From JBCCSZ01 sp039821145 (GTDB lineage: Bacteria > Bacteroidota > Bacteroidia > Chitinophagales > Saprospiraceae), in contig JBCBOS010000033.1 of the NCBI GenBank assembly GCA_039821145.1, positions 1-64,000 on the forward strand: DNA of 64,000 nucleotides, read 5' to 3'. The position numbers and the translations under genes are program-made. Below, piece by piece: positions 50,661 through 60,077 of the stretch. The notes under the pieces were generated by a model, which made no database searches, was not told the DNA's origin, and saw only the letters and a program-made list of their open reading frames with translations. Within the stretch, counting starts at the first letter, position 1, and each line of letters starts with the position of its first letter.

Positions 50661-50963
50661 TCAGCGGCCATAAGCATCAATCCATGCCAAGACGCCTCCG
50701 GTGAGATTGCGCACATTGGTAAAGCCATTTTGTTGCATGAATCGCTGGGCTTGACCACTTCTGGCACCAGAGCGACAGTGGACCACGATCTCCGCATCTT
50801 TTTTGTCCTCCAATTCGGAAAGATGGGCAGGAACTGTCTGAAGCGGAACGAGCTTGGCGCCCAGATTGAAATCATCGTACTCATTTTGTTCTCTCACATC
50901 GATGAAAACGAATTCCTCCTTGGCGTCCAATTTCTGCTTGAGTTCTTCAACGGTGATGTCCAT
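50661..50963 (-). CDS. Rhodanese-like domain protein
   Basis: 100-aa single rhodanese domain. Active-site loop CRSGARS with C63 (IVVHCRSGARSGQA), plus EEFVFIDVREQNEYDDFNLG and LTGGVLAWI, all typical. Likely cytoplasmic sulfur transfer or persulfide carrier. The frame extends to 51122, into the divergent gene; the ATG at 50963 starts exactly at the domain boundary (MDITVEELKQKL) and is preferred. Confidence 0.9.
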   Translation of the reverse strand: MDITVEELKQKLDAKEEFVFIDVREQNEYDDFNLGAKLVPLQTVPAHLSELEDKKDAEIVVHCRSGARSGQAQRFMQQNGFTNVRNLTGGVLAWIDAYGR

Positions 50964-51079
50964 TGTCTTGAATTTTAAATCTAGTTTGGAAAGCTCGAAA
51001 GATACATTCTTTTCCATCTTCCTCAAAATTTTTTGACAGCTCCGCGATCTGCTGTACATTGAGATGAAATCATTGGACC

Positions 51080-54000
51080 ATGTCAATGTCTCACCAAGCA
51101 AGCTCCCCCTTCGGACTGTCACAAGCAGCCGATCTTCTCGAACAACACTTTGGAATGACGGGCCAGCTCCATCCCTTGCCAGGAGAATTGGACCTCAACT
51201 ATCGGTTGGATGGCGAAGAGGGGCGTTTTTATGCTTTTAAGATCAGCCGCCCGGATAGCGATTTGGCTTCCTTCCAGTTTCAGACTGCGCTGTTGCAGCA
51301 TCTGCGGCGCAAACAACTTCCGCTGCAACTTCCCTATCCCGTTGCTGGCCGAAATGGGCAGCATGAGGTGTGTTTGGAAGGGGCAGAGGAGGGGCGTGTT
51401 CTGCGGCTTTTGGAATGGGTGCCGGGTCAGCTGTTGGCAAAGGCAAAGTCACATTCTCCTTCTCTCCTCAAAAGCATTGGAACGGCCTGTGCGCATGTGT
51501 GTTTGGGCCTTCGGGATTTTGAACACGAGGGGGCGCATCGATCCTTTCGATGGAATCTGGCAGATGCCCTTTGGATCGAATCAGAACGGGCGGTCATTCC
51601 GGCAGGAGAGCAGCGGGACTTGTTCGACCATTTTTTGGCACTCTACAAGCAAGAGGTGTTGCCGCGATGGGGGGACCTTCGCCAGCAGGTGATTTACAAT
51701 GATGCCAACGATTACAACTTACTGGTGGGAGGGCGGTTGGCAGATCGACACATCAGCGGTCTGATAGATTTTGGCGATGCGGTATTTGCGCCCTTGGTAG
51801 GAGAGGTGGCCATTGCCTGTGCCTATGCCATGATGGACAAGCGCGACCCCTTGGCGGCTGCCTTGGCAGTGGTGGATGGCTTTCAGGAGGTGTATCCTTT
51901 GCAAGAAGCAGAGCTGGCTGTTTTGTTTCCCATGATTGCCGTGCGATTGTTGGTCAGTGTGACAGTCTCCAGGATCAATGCGGTGGCCGAGCCCGACAAT
52001 GACTATTTGCAGATCAGCGCCCGCCCTGCTTGGCAATTGCTCCGACAGTGGAAGGAGATTCACCACGAGCTGGCGCACTACAGCTTCCGGCACATTGGTG
52101 GGTATTCTGCCTGCCCAATGGAGGAGCGTTTTCAGAAATGGGTACAGACAACCTCCTTTCATCCCGTGATCCAGTTGGAGGGAAAACGCCTGAGCTTTTT
52201 GGATCTCAGCGTGGGAAGTTTGGACTTGGGGCACAATGAAAACTTTGAAGACAGTCGAACATTTGAGCGACACATCGATCAACTTCTGGCCCAACAGCAA
52301 GCCGATGTTGGAATTGGAGGCTATGGCGAAATTCGCCCCGTCTACACCACAGATGCCTACTTGGTGCGCACAGACCAAGGCCCTCGCTGGCGGACTGTCC
52401 ACCTGGGCATCGATCTGTGGGTAGAGGCTGGCACTCCTGTGTACGCCCCTTTGGCTGGCCAGGTCAAAAGTGTGGTGGACAATGCTGGGGAGCGCAACTA
52501 TGGCCCCACTTTGATACTGGAACACGAGACAGACCAGGGACTGACCTTTTACAGCTTATACGGTCATTTGGCCCATGAATTTCCCGATGGCATTGCTGCA
52601 GGCGAGTTGGTGGAAGCTGGACAACCCATCGCAAGGGTCGGCGCTGCACCAGGCAATGGCAATTGGCCTCCTCACTTGCACTTCCAGTTGATGTTGGATT
52701 TGTTGGGAGAGGAGGGGGATTTTCCAGGGGTGGCCTTTCCGGAGTCTGCTGCCATTTGGAAAAGCATTTGTCCCGACCCAGCTCCTTTGTTGTTGTTGGG
52801 AACAGATGTCGAGCGCCTGATGGCTCACCGAAAAGCCATGCGTCCTCCCGCCCTGACACACTTACTGGAAAGCCGTCGGGAACAGCTGGGGCTTGGCATG
52901 AGCATTTCCTACCAACATCCCTTGATTGTGCCTCGGGCATACCGTCAGTATCTGTACGACGATCGAGGACGGCGGTTTTTGGATACGGTCAACAATGTGG
53001 CCCATGTCGGTCACCAACATCCCAGGGTAGTGGCGGCAGCTCGTCGGCAACAAAATTTGCTCAATACCAATACCCGCTATTTGCATCCGCGCATTTTGGA
53101 ATATGCAGAGGCACTGCTTGCCACTTTCCCGCCAGAGCTTTGCGTGGTTCATTTTGTCAACTCCGGCAGTGAGGCCAACGAATTGGCATTGCGGATGGCC
53201 AAGACCTGCAGCGGTCAGCAAGATGTGATCGCCGTAGAAGTGGGCTATCACGGCAATACCGGGGCCTGCATCGATGTGAGTTCCTACAAGTTTGATGGCA
53301 AGGGGGGAGCAGGGGCGCCACCTCGCACCCACATCGTGCCGATGCCAGATGTGTATCGGGGATTGTATCGAGACCCGTTGACGGCAGGGGCGCAGTATGC
53401 AAAGCATGTCCAGGAGACTATCGAGCAATTGGTGGCAGAAGGGAAGGGGCCAGCTGCTTTTTTGTGTGAGGGCATCTTGAGTTGTGGTGGTCAGATCGTC
53501 TTGCCAGAGGGGTACCTTGTGGAGGCTTTTTCTGCTGTTCGCAAGAGGGGAGGACTGTGCATCGTGGATGAGGTACAGACAGGCTTTGGAAGAGTGGGCG
53601 AGCATTTTTGGGCCTTTGAATTGCAGGGAGTGGTGCCAGACATCGTCACTTTGGGCAAGCCAATTGGGAATGGCCATCCTCTGGGGGCGGTTGTTTGCAC
53701 TCGTAAGGTGGCAGACCGCTTTGCCAACGGCATGGAGTTTTTCAACACCTTTGGGGGCAATCCAGTGTCTTGCAGTGTTGGCTTGGAGGTATTGCGAGTG
53801 GTGCAGGAGGAAGGGTTGCAGCAACATGCGTTTGACATGGGGCAATTGTTGACCGAAGGCCTGCGGGAGTTGCAGCGAGAGTTCTCCGTGATTGGCGACG
53901 TGCGGGGGCATGGCCTGTTTTTGGGCTTCGAATTGGTTCGCGACAGGGAGAAGCTGACGCCTGCCGATGATGTGGCCTCTTACATCGCCAATAGCATGCG

Positions 54001-54136
54001 GGAGCGCGGGGTGCTGATGAGTACGGATGGGCCTTTGCACAACGTCATCAAGACCAAGCCGCCAATGTGCATCAGCAGCGACAACATTGCCTTTTTGCTG
54101 GAAGAATTGCGGGATGTCCTACAAGCAGTAGGGTAG
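51080..54136 (+). CDS. Fusion: APH-like kinase / M23 peptidase-fold / class-III aminotransferase
   Basis: 1018 aa. About 1-350: aminoglycoside-phosphotransferase-like kinase, with Brenner-type loop YNDANDYNLL (206-215; the usual HGD is YND) and metal loop IDFGDA (229-234). About 420-575: M23/lysostaphin fold with HLGIDLW (H441, D445) and HLHF (532-535). About 605-1015: class-III aminotransferase with NSGSEANELA (694-703), DEVQTGFGR and PLP lysine K860 in TLGKPIG. The last part resembles ethanolamine-phosphate phospho-lyase (AGXT2L-type). The same three-part architecture is known in other bacteria with unknown substrate. A kinase and a PLP lyase in one chain suggest phosphorylation followed by elimination of an amino alcohol. 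Confidence 0.9.
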   Translation: MSMSHQASSPFGLSQAADLLEQHFGMTGQLHPLPGELDLNYRLDGEEGRFYAFKISRPDSDLASFQFQTALLQHLRRKQLPLQLPYPVAGRNGQHEVCLEGAEEGRVLRLLEWVPGQLLAKAKSHSPSLLKSIGTACAHVCLGLRDFEHEGAHRSFRWNLADALWIESERAVIPAGEQRDLFDHFLALYKQEVLPRWGDLRQQVIYNDANDYNLLVGGRLADRHISGLIDFGDAVFAPLVGEVAIACAYAMMDKRDPLAAALAVVDGFQEVYPLQEAELAVLFPMIAVRLLVSVTVSRINAVAEPDNDYLQISARPAWQLLRQWKEIHHELAHYSFRHIGGYSACPMEERFQKWVQTTSFHPVIQLEGKRLSFLDLSVGSLDLGHNENFEDSRTFERHIDQLLAQQQADVGIGGYGEIRPVYTTDAYLVRTDQGPRWRTVHLGIDLWVEAGTPVYAPLAGQVKSVVDNAGERNYGPTLILEHETDQGLTFYSLYGHLAHEFPDGIAAGELVEAGQPIARVGAAPGNGNWPPHLHFQLMLDLLGEEGDFPGVAFPESAAIWKSICPDPAPLLLLGTDVERLMAHRKAMRPPALTHLLESRREQLGLGMSISYQHPLIVPRAYRQYLYDDRGRRFLDTVNNVAHVGHQHPRVVAAARRQQNLLNTNTRYLHPRILEYAEALLATFPPELCVVHFVNSGSEANELALRMAKTCSGQQDVIAVEVGYHGNTGACIDVSSYKFDGKGGAGAPPRTHIVPMPDVYRGLYRDPLTAGAQYAKHVQETIEQLVAEGKGPAAFLCEGILSCGGQIVLPEGYLVEAFSAVRKRGGLCIVDEVQTGFGRVGEHFWAFELQGVVPDIVTLGKPIGNGHPLGAVVCTRKVADRFANGMEFFNTFGGNPVSCSVGLEVLRVVQEEGLQQHAFDMGQLLTEGLRELQREFSVIGDVRGHGLFLGFELVRDREKLTPADDVASYIANSMRERGVLMSTDGPLHNVIKTKPPMCISSDNIAFLLEELRDVLQAVG

Positions 54137-54145
54137 GGCGCTGCT

Positions 54146-55006
54146 CTACTCGGACTGGGCCGGGCAACCGTCTGGCTTGTATTGGGTGAGGTAGATGTCT
54201 ACCTGTTCGCCGACCCGCAGTGAGCGGTTGCTGTTGTAGGCCGGACGTTGTTTCCAAATGTATGCGGTGTATTTGTCGGTGACGGTGGCGTCGTGGATGA
54301 CAGAGCCGACATTGAGATTGAAATTTCCTACCAAAAAGATGGCTGCGTCGTAGCGTTTGCAGACCAATTCGGGGATGGGGACTTGGCCGCCGCCTCGCTC
54401 GGTAACCACAAAGTCGAGTGTCGATCCCTTGGGCACTTCAAAGCCCTCGGCCAATTGCTCGGTGATGTCATTTCCTTCGAAAAGCACTTCCAGGATGGTA
54501 TTGGGTTCGAGTTTGTTGCTGAACTTTCGGTTGGTGATTTTGGCGTTGACGTCGATGAGGGCCAGTTTCCTGCGGTATTGGTTGAAGTCATCGTTTCCAC
54601 CTTTGATGTCGGGCAGGGTGACCAGCGGGGGGATGGCTCGGGTGAGTCGGACGTAGATTTTGCGGTTTTCTTTGACGCGGGAGAGGGGGGCTGGGTCTTG
54701 TTCCAGGATTTCGAATGCTGGCTTGCCCACGATGTATTGGGAGTCGGTGGCGACGAGTTGGAGTTTCAGGTCTTTTGCCTTTTGGCTGGCCTCCTCAAGG
54801 GACAGGCCGATGTAGTCGTGTACCTGCAGGGACTCGCCGTGGTGTGTATAGTATTTCATCCACCAAGAAGTCAAAACAACGATGCCGACCACGAGTCCGG
54901 TGATGCCACCGAAGTTTTTCAGGAAAATTTTACTGGACAGGAAGTAGTAGGTTTCCTTTGCCCAATGCTTGATCTTGTCGCCTGCTTTTTTCAGAAAAGG
55001 TTTCAT
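54146..55006 (-). CDS. Membrane-anchored PASTA-domain protein
   Basis: 286 aa. Short cytoplasmic N-terminus, one transmembrane helix at about 33-50 (GGITGLVVGIVVLTSWW), then three PASTA repeats: about 62-125 (VHDYIGLSLEEASQKAKDLKL), 130-205 (LVTLPDIKGGNDDFNQ) and 210-280 (QVPIPELVCKRYDAAIFLV). PASTA domains bind muropeptides or beta-lactams in kinases and penicillin-binding proteins; here no kinase or transpeptidase is attached. The role is probably cell-wall related. Convergent with the aminotransferase fusion, 9 nt apart. Confidence 0.85.
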   Translation of the reverse strand: MKPFLKKAGDKIKHWAKETYYFLSSKIFLKNFGGITGLVVGIVVLTSWWMKYYTHHGESLQVHDYIGLSLEEASQKAKDLKLQLVATDSQYIVGKPAFEILEQDPAPLSRVKENRKIYVRLTRAIPPLVTLPDIKGGNDDFNQYRRKLALIDVNAKITNRKFSNKLEPNTILEVLFEGNDITEQLAEGFEVPKGSTLDFVVTERGGGQVPIPELVCKRYDAAIFLVGNFNLNVGSVIHDATVTDKYTAYIWKQRPAYNSNRSLRVGEQVDIYLTQYKPDGCPAQSE

Positions 55007-55060
55007 GAATTTGCTGGAGTTGATTTATCCTGCGATAAAGGTACGTACAAAGCGGCAATA

Positions 55061-55068
55061 TATATATT
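55061..55068 (+). promoter_or_regulatory. Putative -7 box for the MATE gene
   Basis: TATATTTG matches TAnnTTTG, 74 nt upstream of the ATG at 55143. No clear -33. Confidence 0.38.
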
Positions 55069-55142
55069 TGTGGCCGAATTTGAGGCAGCTTCTCACCGAT
55101 TCGGGCAGTTTCACTTAGTATTCGTCGAATTCCATTGATCAA

Positions 55143-56435
55143 ATGAACAAAGAAATCCTCCGGCTGGCCATTCCCAATATCTTGAGCAATCTATCGGTTC
55201 CGCTTCTGAGCACGGTAGACACCCTGTTGATGGGGCGTTTGTCCTTTTTGCACATTGGCGCGGTGGGCTTGGGCTCGATGATTTTCAATTTTGTGTATTG
55301 GAATTTCGGCTTTTTGCGAATGGGCACTACGGGCATGGCGGCCCAGGCATATGGGGCTGCCGATTCGCCGCAGATCATCCTCACCCTGGGGCGGGCCTTT
55401 TTGCTGGCCATGTTCTTGGGCATTTTGGCCTTTTTGCTGCAGGTGCCTTTGCGGGAGCTGAGTTTTTACTTGATGAATGTAGAGGCAGCTCAATACGACT
55501 TGGTCAAGGACTACTTTGACGTTCGCATTTGGGCAGCTCCGGCGACATTGGGCTTGTATGCCATGATGGGCTGGTATTTTGGAATGCAAAACGCCATTTT
55601 CCCTCTCGTACTGACGGTCTTCATCAATCTGGTCAACATCAGTTTGAGTTATTGGATGGTGTGGGTGTTGGGTTGGGAAGTGCGGGGTGTGGCCTGGGGG
55701 ACGGTACTGGCGCAGTATGCAGGTTTGGTGTTGGCCATCGGTCTGTTTGCCTGGCGTTATGCGCATTATTGGCAGCATTTGGAGCGTCGAGCCCTGTTGC
55801 AGGTGGAGGCATTCCGACGGTTTTTGCAGGTCAATTGGGACATTTTTGTCCGGACCCTTTGCCTCACCTTTGCCTTTGGCTTCTTTTACAGCCGTTCCTC
55901 CCTCCTCGGGGCGACAGTCTTGGCTTCCAACACGATTTTGCAACAGTTTTTGAACTGGATGTCCTATGGCATTGATGGCTTTGCCTATGCCTCAGAGAGC
56001 TTGGTGGGCAAGTACAAGGGGGCAGGGCAGGAGCAAAAGTTGAGGCAGTCGATTCTGTATTCTTTTGCTTGGGGCATGCTGCTGGCCGTTTTGTTTTCGG
56101 TCTTGTTCATCGCTTTTGGTCCCTCTCTCCTATGGGTTTTCACCAATGAAGAAGCCTTGGTGGAAGCGTCGATGCCCTTCCTCATTTGGGTGATCCTGTT
56201 TCCCGTCCTTTCCACGCCTTGCTACCTCTGGGATGGCATTTTCATTGGCCTGACTGCCTCGAAGGCCATGCGCAACAGCATGATTTGGAGTTTGCTTCTC
56301 TTTTTGCTCAGCTATTATTGCTTGGTGCCGATCTACGGCAATCACGCTTTGTGGGCAGCCCTATTGATTCTGATGATTGCACGCGGTGCGACACAAGGGT
56401 GGATGTTCTGGCGCGATGGCATTCAGCTGAAGTGA
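55143..56435 (+). CDS. MATE-family multidrug/metabolite exporter (DinF-like)
   Basis: 430 aa with about 12 transmembrane helices. N-terminal IPNILSNLSVPLLSTVDTLLMGRL contains the Pro and Asp region of MATE helix 1, and GTTGMAAQAYGA fits the loop after helix 2. The central duplication (helices 1-6 and 7-12) is visible. It is closer to the DinF branch, common in Bacteroidota, than to NorM. Uses H+ or Na+ gradient to export organic cations or metabolites. Convergent with the YdbT-like gene with 12 nt between. Confidence 0.92.
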   Translation: MNKEILRLAIPNILSNLSVPLLSTVDTLLMGRLSFLHIGAVGLGSMIFNFVYWNFGFLRMGTTGMAAQAYGAADSPQIILTLGRAFLLAMFLGILAFLLQVPLRELSFYLMNVEAAQYDLVKDYFDVRIWAAPATLGLYAMMGWYFGMQNAIFPLVLTVFINLVNISLSYWMVWVLGWEVRGVAWGTVLAQYAGLVLAIGLFAWRYAHYWQHLERRALLQVEAFRRFLQVNWDIFVRTLCLTFAFGFFYSRSSLLGATVLASNTILQQFLNWMSYGIDGFAYASESLVGKYKGAGQEQKLRQSILYSFAWGMLLAVLFSVLFIAFGPSLLWVFTNEEALVEASMPFLIWVILFPVLSTPCYLWDGIFIGLTASKAMRNSMIWSLLLFLLSYYCLVPIYGNHALWAALLILMIARGATQGWMFWRDGIQLK

Positions 56436-56447
56436 ACTTTCAACCTC

Positions 56448-57959
56448 TCACATCCATTTGCGCGGATCTGATTCGACTTTGTAGAGGACGAAATTGCGCA
56501 ATGTTTGGGCATCTGCCAGTGGGATGTAGGGAATGATGACACTTCCTGCGGCGGTGAAAAAGTGAATGGTGGCCAGTTGTTTTCGCCTTTGGTAGGGCGT
56601 CTGGCGGATGTCGATGGCCTGCACCTTGTACCATTGCAAGAGGGTGGCCTGTGAGCCAAAAATGCCTTTGTCTGTCTGCAATCCATCGGCGGAGATGTGA
56701 AACCGCCATTTTTTCCAAAAGCGATGACTCAAGAAATACACCAGTGGAATCCATCCGAGCCACAGCAGGTCGAAGGGGCCCAGTCCTCCGGTGATGAAAG
56801 GGCCGGCGAGGAAGGGAGGGAGGCCAAAATACAAAAGGTGCCGACTGATGATGGCCTTGCTGATGCCGCTGCTTTCCCGTTCTTGTTGGGCAAAGGCAGG
56901 GAAGTAGGACTGTCGGACTGCTTCGATTTGGGCTTGGTAGCATCCGGGGACACTCATGGCCTGTTGGCGTCCTACTTGCGCACTGGAAGCGGCGGCCAGT
57001 TGGAGTCGGTATTGCTTGAACAACCTCATCAATGGATTGGTGCTCCATCGGACCCATTGGATTTTTTGCAGGCTGGTTGATTGTTCGCGGCGGGTGAAAA
57101 GACCTGCAATGGTTTTGAAGCCTTGTGTCGTCCGGAAAAAACGCAGGTCGAAGTATTGCAAAACGGTGTTGACCAGGGTCAATAGGACGGCTGCGAGTAG
57201 GAAAAAGGGGAGGAGAAAGAGGATGGTGGAAAAAATGGAACTCAGCTGCACACCGAAATAATCGCCCAGCAACTGGATGGTGCGCTTTTGGCCCATGGCT
57301 TCTTCCAGGTATTGGAACAAACCAAAGATGGTGGCGATGATGATGCCCAAGGTCCGCAGGTGATTGCGGCCCAGTCCTACTTTGAGCAGGTCTTGGGGAG
57401 TGAGCTTGAAAATGAGTTGGTCAGGGGGGCTGCTTTCTTCCTCCTCGATGGCCTCTGTGGTTTCAGAAGGAGGTTCCTGTTGCTTTTTTTGCGCCATTAC
57501 ATAAGAGCGGATGAATTCTGCTTGGTCCTTTTCCAATGCGGAGATGGCAAACTCTTTTTGGGACGAACCAGCCGTATCCACTTCCAGGCTGATGACGTTG
57601 AAGACTTGGTGAATGAGGTTTTGTTGAAAGTTGATCGTCTGGATGCGGTCAAAGGGGATGTTGAGTTTGGTCTTTTGCAAGATTCCTTTTTCGATGACCA
57701 ATTCTTCGTCCCGGATGTAAAAGAAAAATTTGAAGTAAGACAAAATGGACAAGACCGCCGTGCCCACTGCTGCGACGATGGCAAAGTAGATGATGTAGGC
57801 CCAGAACCCACTTTTGGGGTTGATGAACAGAACCACGGCCAAGGGCCAGGCTTGCCGGAGCAAGGCTTTGAGCAGCCGAAACAGGATCAGCAGTATGGCG
57901 ACAGGTGATTGCCGTTGGGGTTGGTAGAAAGCGGCCGGATTCACATCAGATGGGGTCAT
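56448..57959 (-). CDS. YdbT-like membrane protein with bPH2 (DUF304) domains
   Basis: 503 aa with several transmembrane pairs (about 20-60, 205-265 and 370-400), each followed by a PH-like DUF304/bPH2 domain; YIRDEELVIEKGILQKTKLNIPFDRIQTINF (split near 85-115) is the first. Further copies end in FDLRFFRTTQGFKTIAGLFTRRE and FHISADGLQTDKGIFGSQ. It overlaps the upstream YdbS-like gene by 14 nt, as in Bacillus ydbS-ydbT, where the pair protects against an antimicrobial compound. Function here is unknown. Confidence 0.85.
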   Translation of the reverse strand: MTPSDVNPAAFYQPQRQSPVAILLILFRLLKALLRQAWPLAVVLFINPKSGFWAYIIYFAIVAAVGTAVLSILSYFKFFFYIRDEELVIEKGILQKTKLNIPFDRIQTINFQQNLIHQVFNVISLEVDTAGSSQKEFAISALEKDQAEFIRSYVMAQKKQQEPPSETTEAIEEEESSPPDQLIFKLTPQDLLKVGLGRNHLRTLGIIIATIFGLFQYLEEAMGQKRTIQLLGDYFGVQLSSIFSTILFLLPFFLLAAVLLTLVNTVLQYFDLRFFRTTQGFKTIAGLFTRREQSTSLQKIQWVRWSTNPLMRLFKQYRLQLAAASSAQVGRQQAMSVPGCYQAQIEAVRQSYFPAFAQQERESSGISKAIISRHLLYFGLPPFLAGPFITGGLGPFDLLWLGWIPLVYFLSHRFWKKWRFHISADGLQTDKGIFGSQATLLQWYKVQAIDIRQTPYQRRKQLATIHFFTAAGSVIIPYIPLADAQTLRNFVLYKVESDPRKWM

Positions 57960-58467
57960 TCTCGGCTGCGTTTCGGATGATGAAATCTTTGAGGCGTTGG
58001 GCTTCCTCTGGCAGAAGCCCTGGGATGGATAAATCGCTGCTCTGGCCCCCTGCTGTAAAAATTTCCAGGGTTTTCAGACCAAAATATCGCTCAATGGGGC
58101 CTTGTTTGATCTCGCAATGTTGGACCCGATTGAAAGGGATGATGGTTTCGCGGCGGAAAATGAGGCCCGTGCGAAACAGGATGTCTTTTTCACGCAGTGC
58201 AAATCCTTTGACCTTGTAACCGGCCTGGATCAAGGCGGTGGAAATGCTCAAGAGGAGCAGAAGTAGGAGGGGAGCGAAGAGTTTGAAGAATGCATCGCTC
58301 CAATCGCCTGCCATCAGTAGGACGATGTTGAGACCAAATAGAAAAACAAACAGCAGAAGGTTTCCGATGATGGCTACTTTGAGGTAGGCCGGGGCCAATT
58401 TTTGGTATTCGACAGATTCTGCGCTTGGCAAAGCATCTGTCTCTATTTGAAGGTTTTGAAAATGCAT
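57946..58467 (-). CDS. YdbS-like membrane protein with one bPH2 domain
   Basis: 173 aa. Two transmembrane helices (about 30-55 and 58-80), then a single bPH2/DUF304 domain with GYKVKGFALREKDILFRTGLIF and PFNRVQHCEIKQGPIERYFGL, the usual NRVQH motif. It starts the two-gene unit with the YdbT-like protein (14-nt overlap). The C-terminal ARG-rich tail RLKDFIIRNA ends at the membrane face. Confidence 0.87.
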   Translation of the reverse strand: MHFQNLQIETDALPSAESVEYQKLAPAYLKVAIIGNLLLFVFLFGLNIVLLMAGDWSDAFFKLFAPLLLLLLLSISTALIQAGYKVKGFALREKDILFRTGLIFRRETIIPFNRVQHCEIKQGPIERYFGLKTLEIFTAGGQSSDLSIPGLLPEEAQRLKDFIIRNAAENDPI

Positions 58468-58574
58468 GTCAGTCGTTTTTTCGCCGCGTCAAGCCGCTTT
58501 CCAGTCCGAAATATACGGCATCTTCTTCACTTGCTCCAAAATTGTCGCTTGCTCGTGATCGATGGGACGATCGT

Positions 58575-59237
58575 TCAGCTGAGCATCAATTGCAAGTACT
58601 CTTTGTCTTCTGGACTGAGGTAGCGGATGTCGGCTTCGAGTTCTTCGTACTTGCCATTGGCGTTTTTGTGTACAAATTTGAGAACATCGGCTGATAGGTA
58701 TTCTGAAATGAGACGATCGAGTTGAAAGTGGACCTCTTGGTCTTGGGTGTGAATGACAAGCTCGTCGGCGAATATTGCCATTCCTTTGACGAGTCTTCTG
58801 TCCAATTTTTTGAATCCTTGGCGGTTGATGAGCAGTCCAAAAAGAATGAATCCAATGGCAGAGGGGATGAAAAAGCGCGGATTGAGTAGACCTGTTTCTG
58901 AAGCGATGGCAGTGATCAATACCAAGAGTGTACAGATGTACCAGATGACATGTAGGCAGCGATCCATCACCGACATGGCACTGATTGTTGTTGAGGGGTT
59001 GACGGGCTTGAGGAGTTTGGCATCAGTGGGATATTCTACATCTGCAAATTTTTCGGCAAGCTTTGTCAATGCCAAGGGGATGAGCCAAAAGAGGGAGATG
59101 ACCATGGCGAGGGAGAAGGAGTAGTTGGTGGCTCTGCTGATGCTGTAGAGAATCAGGCCAAAAAAGAACATAAGCAACACAGAGCCGACATCATTCATCT
59201 GAAGGAAAACATCTCTGCATTTGAGGAGGTACTTCAT
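58575..59237 (-). CDS. Tandem membrane paralogue 3 (uncharacterised family)
   Basis: 220 aa. Family not recognised. N-terminal MKYLLKCRD is shared by all three tandem copies. Two pairs of transmembrane helices (about 15-60 and 95-150) surround the loop EYPTDAKLLKP. The soluble C-terminal 75 residues (NRQGFKKLDRRLVKG to the end) are alike in all three copies but only moderately similar here. The ATG at 59237 is used because it matches the paralogues; 59288 is upstream of the common start. Confidence 0.65.
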   Translation of the reverse strand: MKYLLKCRDVFLQMNDVGSVLLMFFFGLILYSISRATNYSFSLAMVISLFWLIPLALTKLAEKFADVEYPTDAKLLKPVNPSTTISAMSVMDRCLHVIWYICTLLVLITAIASETGLLNPRFFIPSAIGFILFGLLINRQGFKKLDRRLVKGMAIFADELVIHTQDQEVHFQLDRLISEYLSADVLKFVHKNANGKYEELEADIRYLSPEDKEYLQLMLS

Positions 59238-59315
59238 TGGCTGTATATTTTTGTGTTGGGCTTGGATGCCTCTTTTAAATATGCACAATTTTGAAAAAAA
59301 ACCCCAGTACGTGCT

Positions 59316-60050
59316 TCAATTTTTTTGATGGGTCAGCGGTGGTTTTTGCAATTCCATTCTTTGCAGTGCCTCTTCTTTTCCTTGGCGCAGTGCCAAGTCC
59401 AGCTTTTCTCTGTCTTTTGTACTCAATTTGCGGACATTGACTTCGAGTTGTTCGTATTGGCCATTGGGATTTTTGTGAACGAATTTGAGAATGTCATCTG
59501 AGAGGTATTCTGAGACGAGTTGGTCGATTTGGAAGCGAACTTGTTTTTCGTAGGTATTGATGAGGAGTTCGCCAGGAAGTAAGGCGATGCCTTTGACAAG
59601 TCGATGATCTATTTTGCGAAATCCCTGGCGATTGATGAGCAGGCCAAGGAGAACGAATCCAATGATGGAGGGGACAAAGATTGACTGAAGGTAGGCAGCG
59701 TTCAATCTTTTTGCAAATGCGAAACCTACGAATCCCAGGATGGCACAGATGTACCAAACGATGTGTAGATAGCGGTCGATCGGCAGCATGGAGCTCAGTT
59801 TTTGTGAGGAAGGGACAGGCTTGAGGAGCTTGGTATTGGAAGGGTATTCGACATCGACGAACCTCCTGGAAATTCTTTCCAATAGAAAAGGAATGAGTGG
59901 GGTGATGGATGTTACCATGTCGAAGGATAGGAACTGGTTGGTCGCTTGGCTGATGCTGTAGAGAATCAAACTACATAGAACCATGACGATTGTGATCAAT
60001 GATTCTTCCTGTACAAGTAGAACATCTCTGCAGTTGAGGAGGTATTTCAT
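59316..60050 (-). CDS. Tandem membrane paralogue 2
   Basis: 244 aa of the same family: MKYLLNCRDVLLVQEES, four predicted transmembrane helices, EYPSNTKLLKP, then the soluble C-terminal region NRQGFRKIDHRLVKG onward, ending PPLTHQKN. The C-terminal coding stretch is almost identical to the next copy, while the membrane half is not. The ATG at 60050 matches the common start. The 28-nt gap to copy 1 suggests one transcript. Confidence 0.68.
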   Translation of the reverse strand: MKYLLNCRDVLLVQEESLITIVMVLCSLILYSISQATNQFLSFDMVTSITPLIPFLLERISRRFVDVEYPSNTKLLKPVPSSQKLSSMLPIDRYLHIVWYICAILGFVGFAFAKRLNAAYLQSIFVPSIIGFVLLGLLINRQGFRKIDHRLVKGIALLPGELLINTYEKQVRFQIDQLVSEYLSDDILKFVHKNPNGQYEQLEVNVRKLSTKDREKLDLALRQGKEEALQRMELQKPPLTHQKN

Positions 60051-60077
60051 TGGCTGTATATTTTTGTCCTTCAATAC

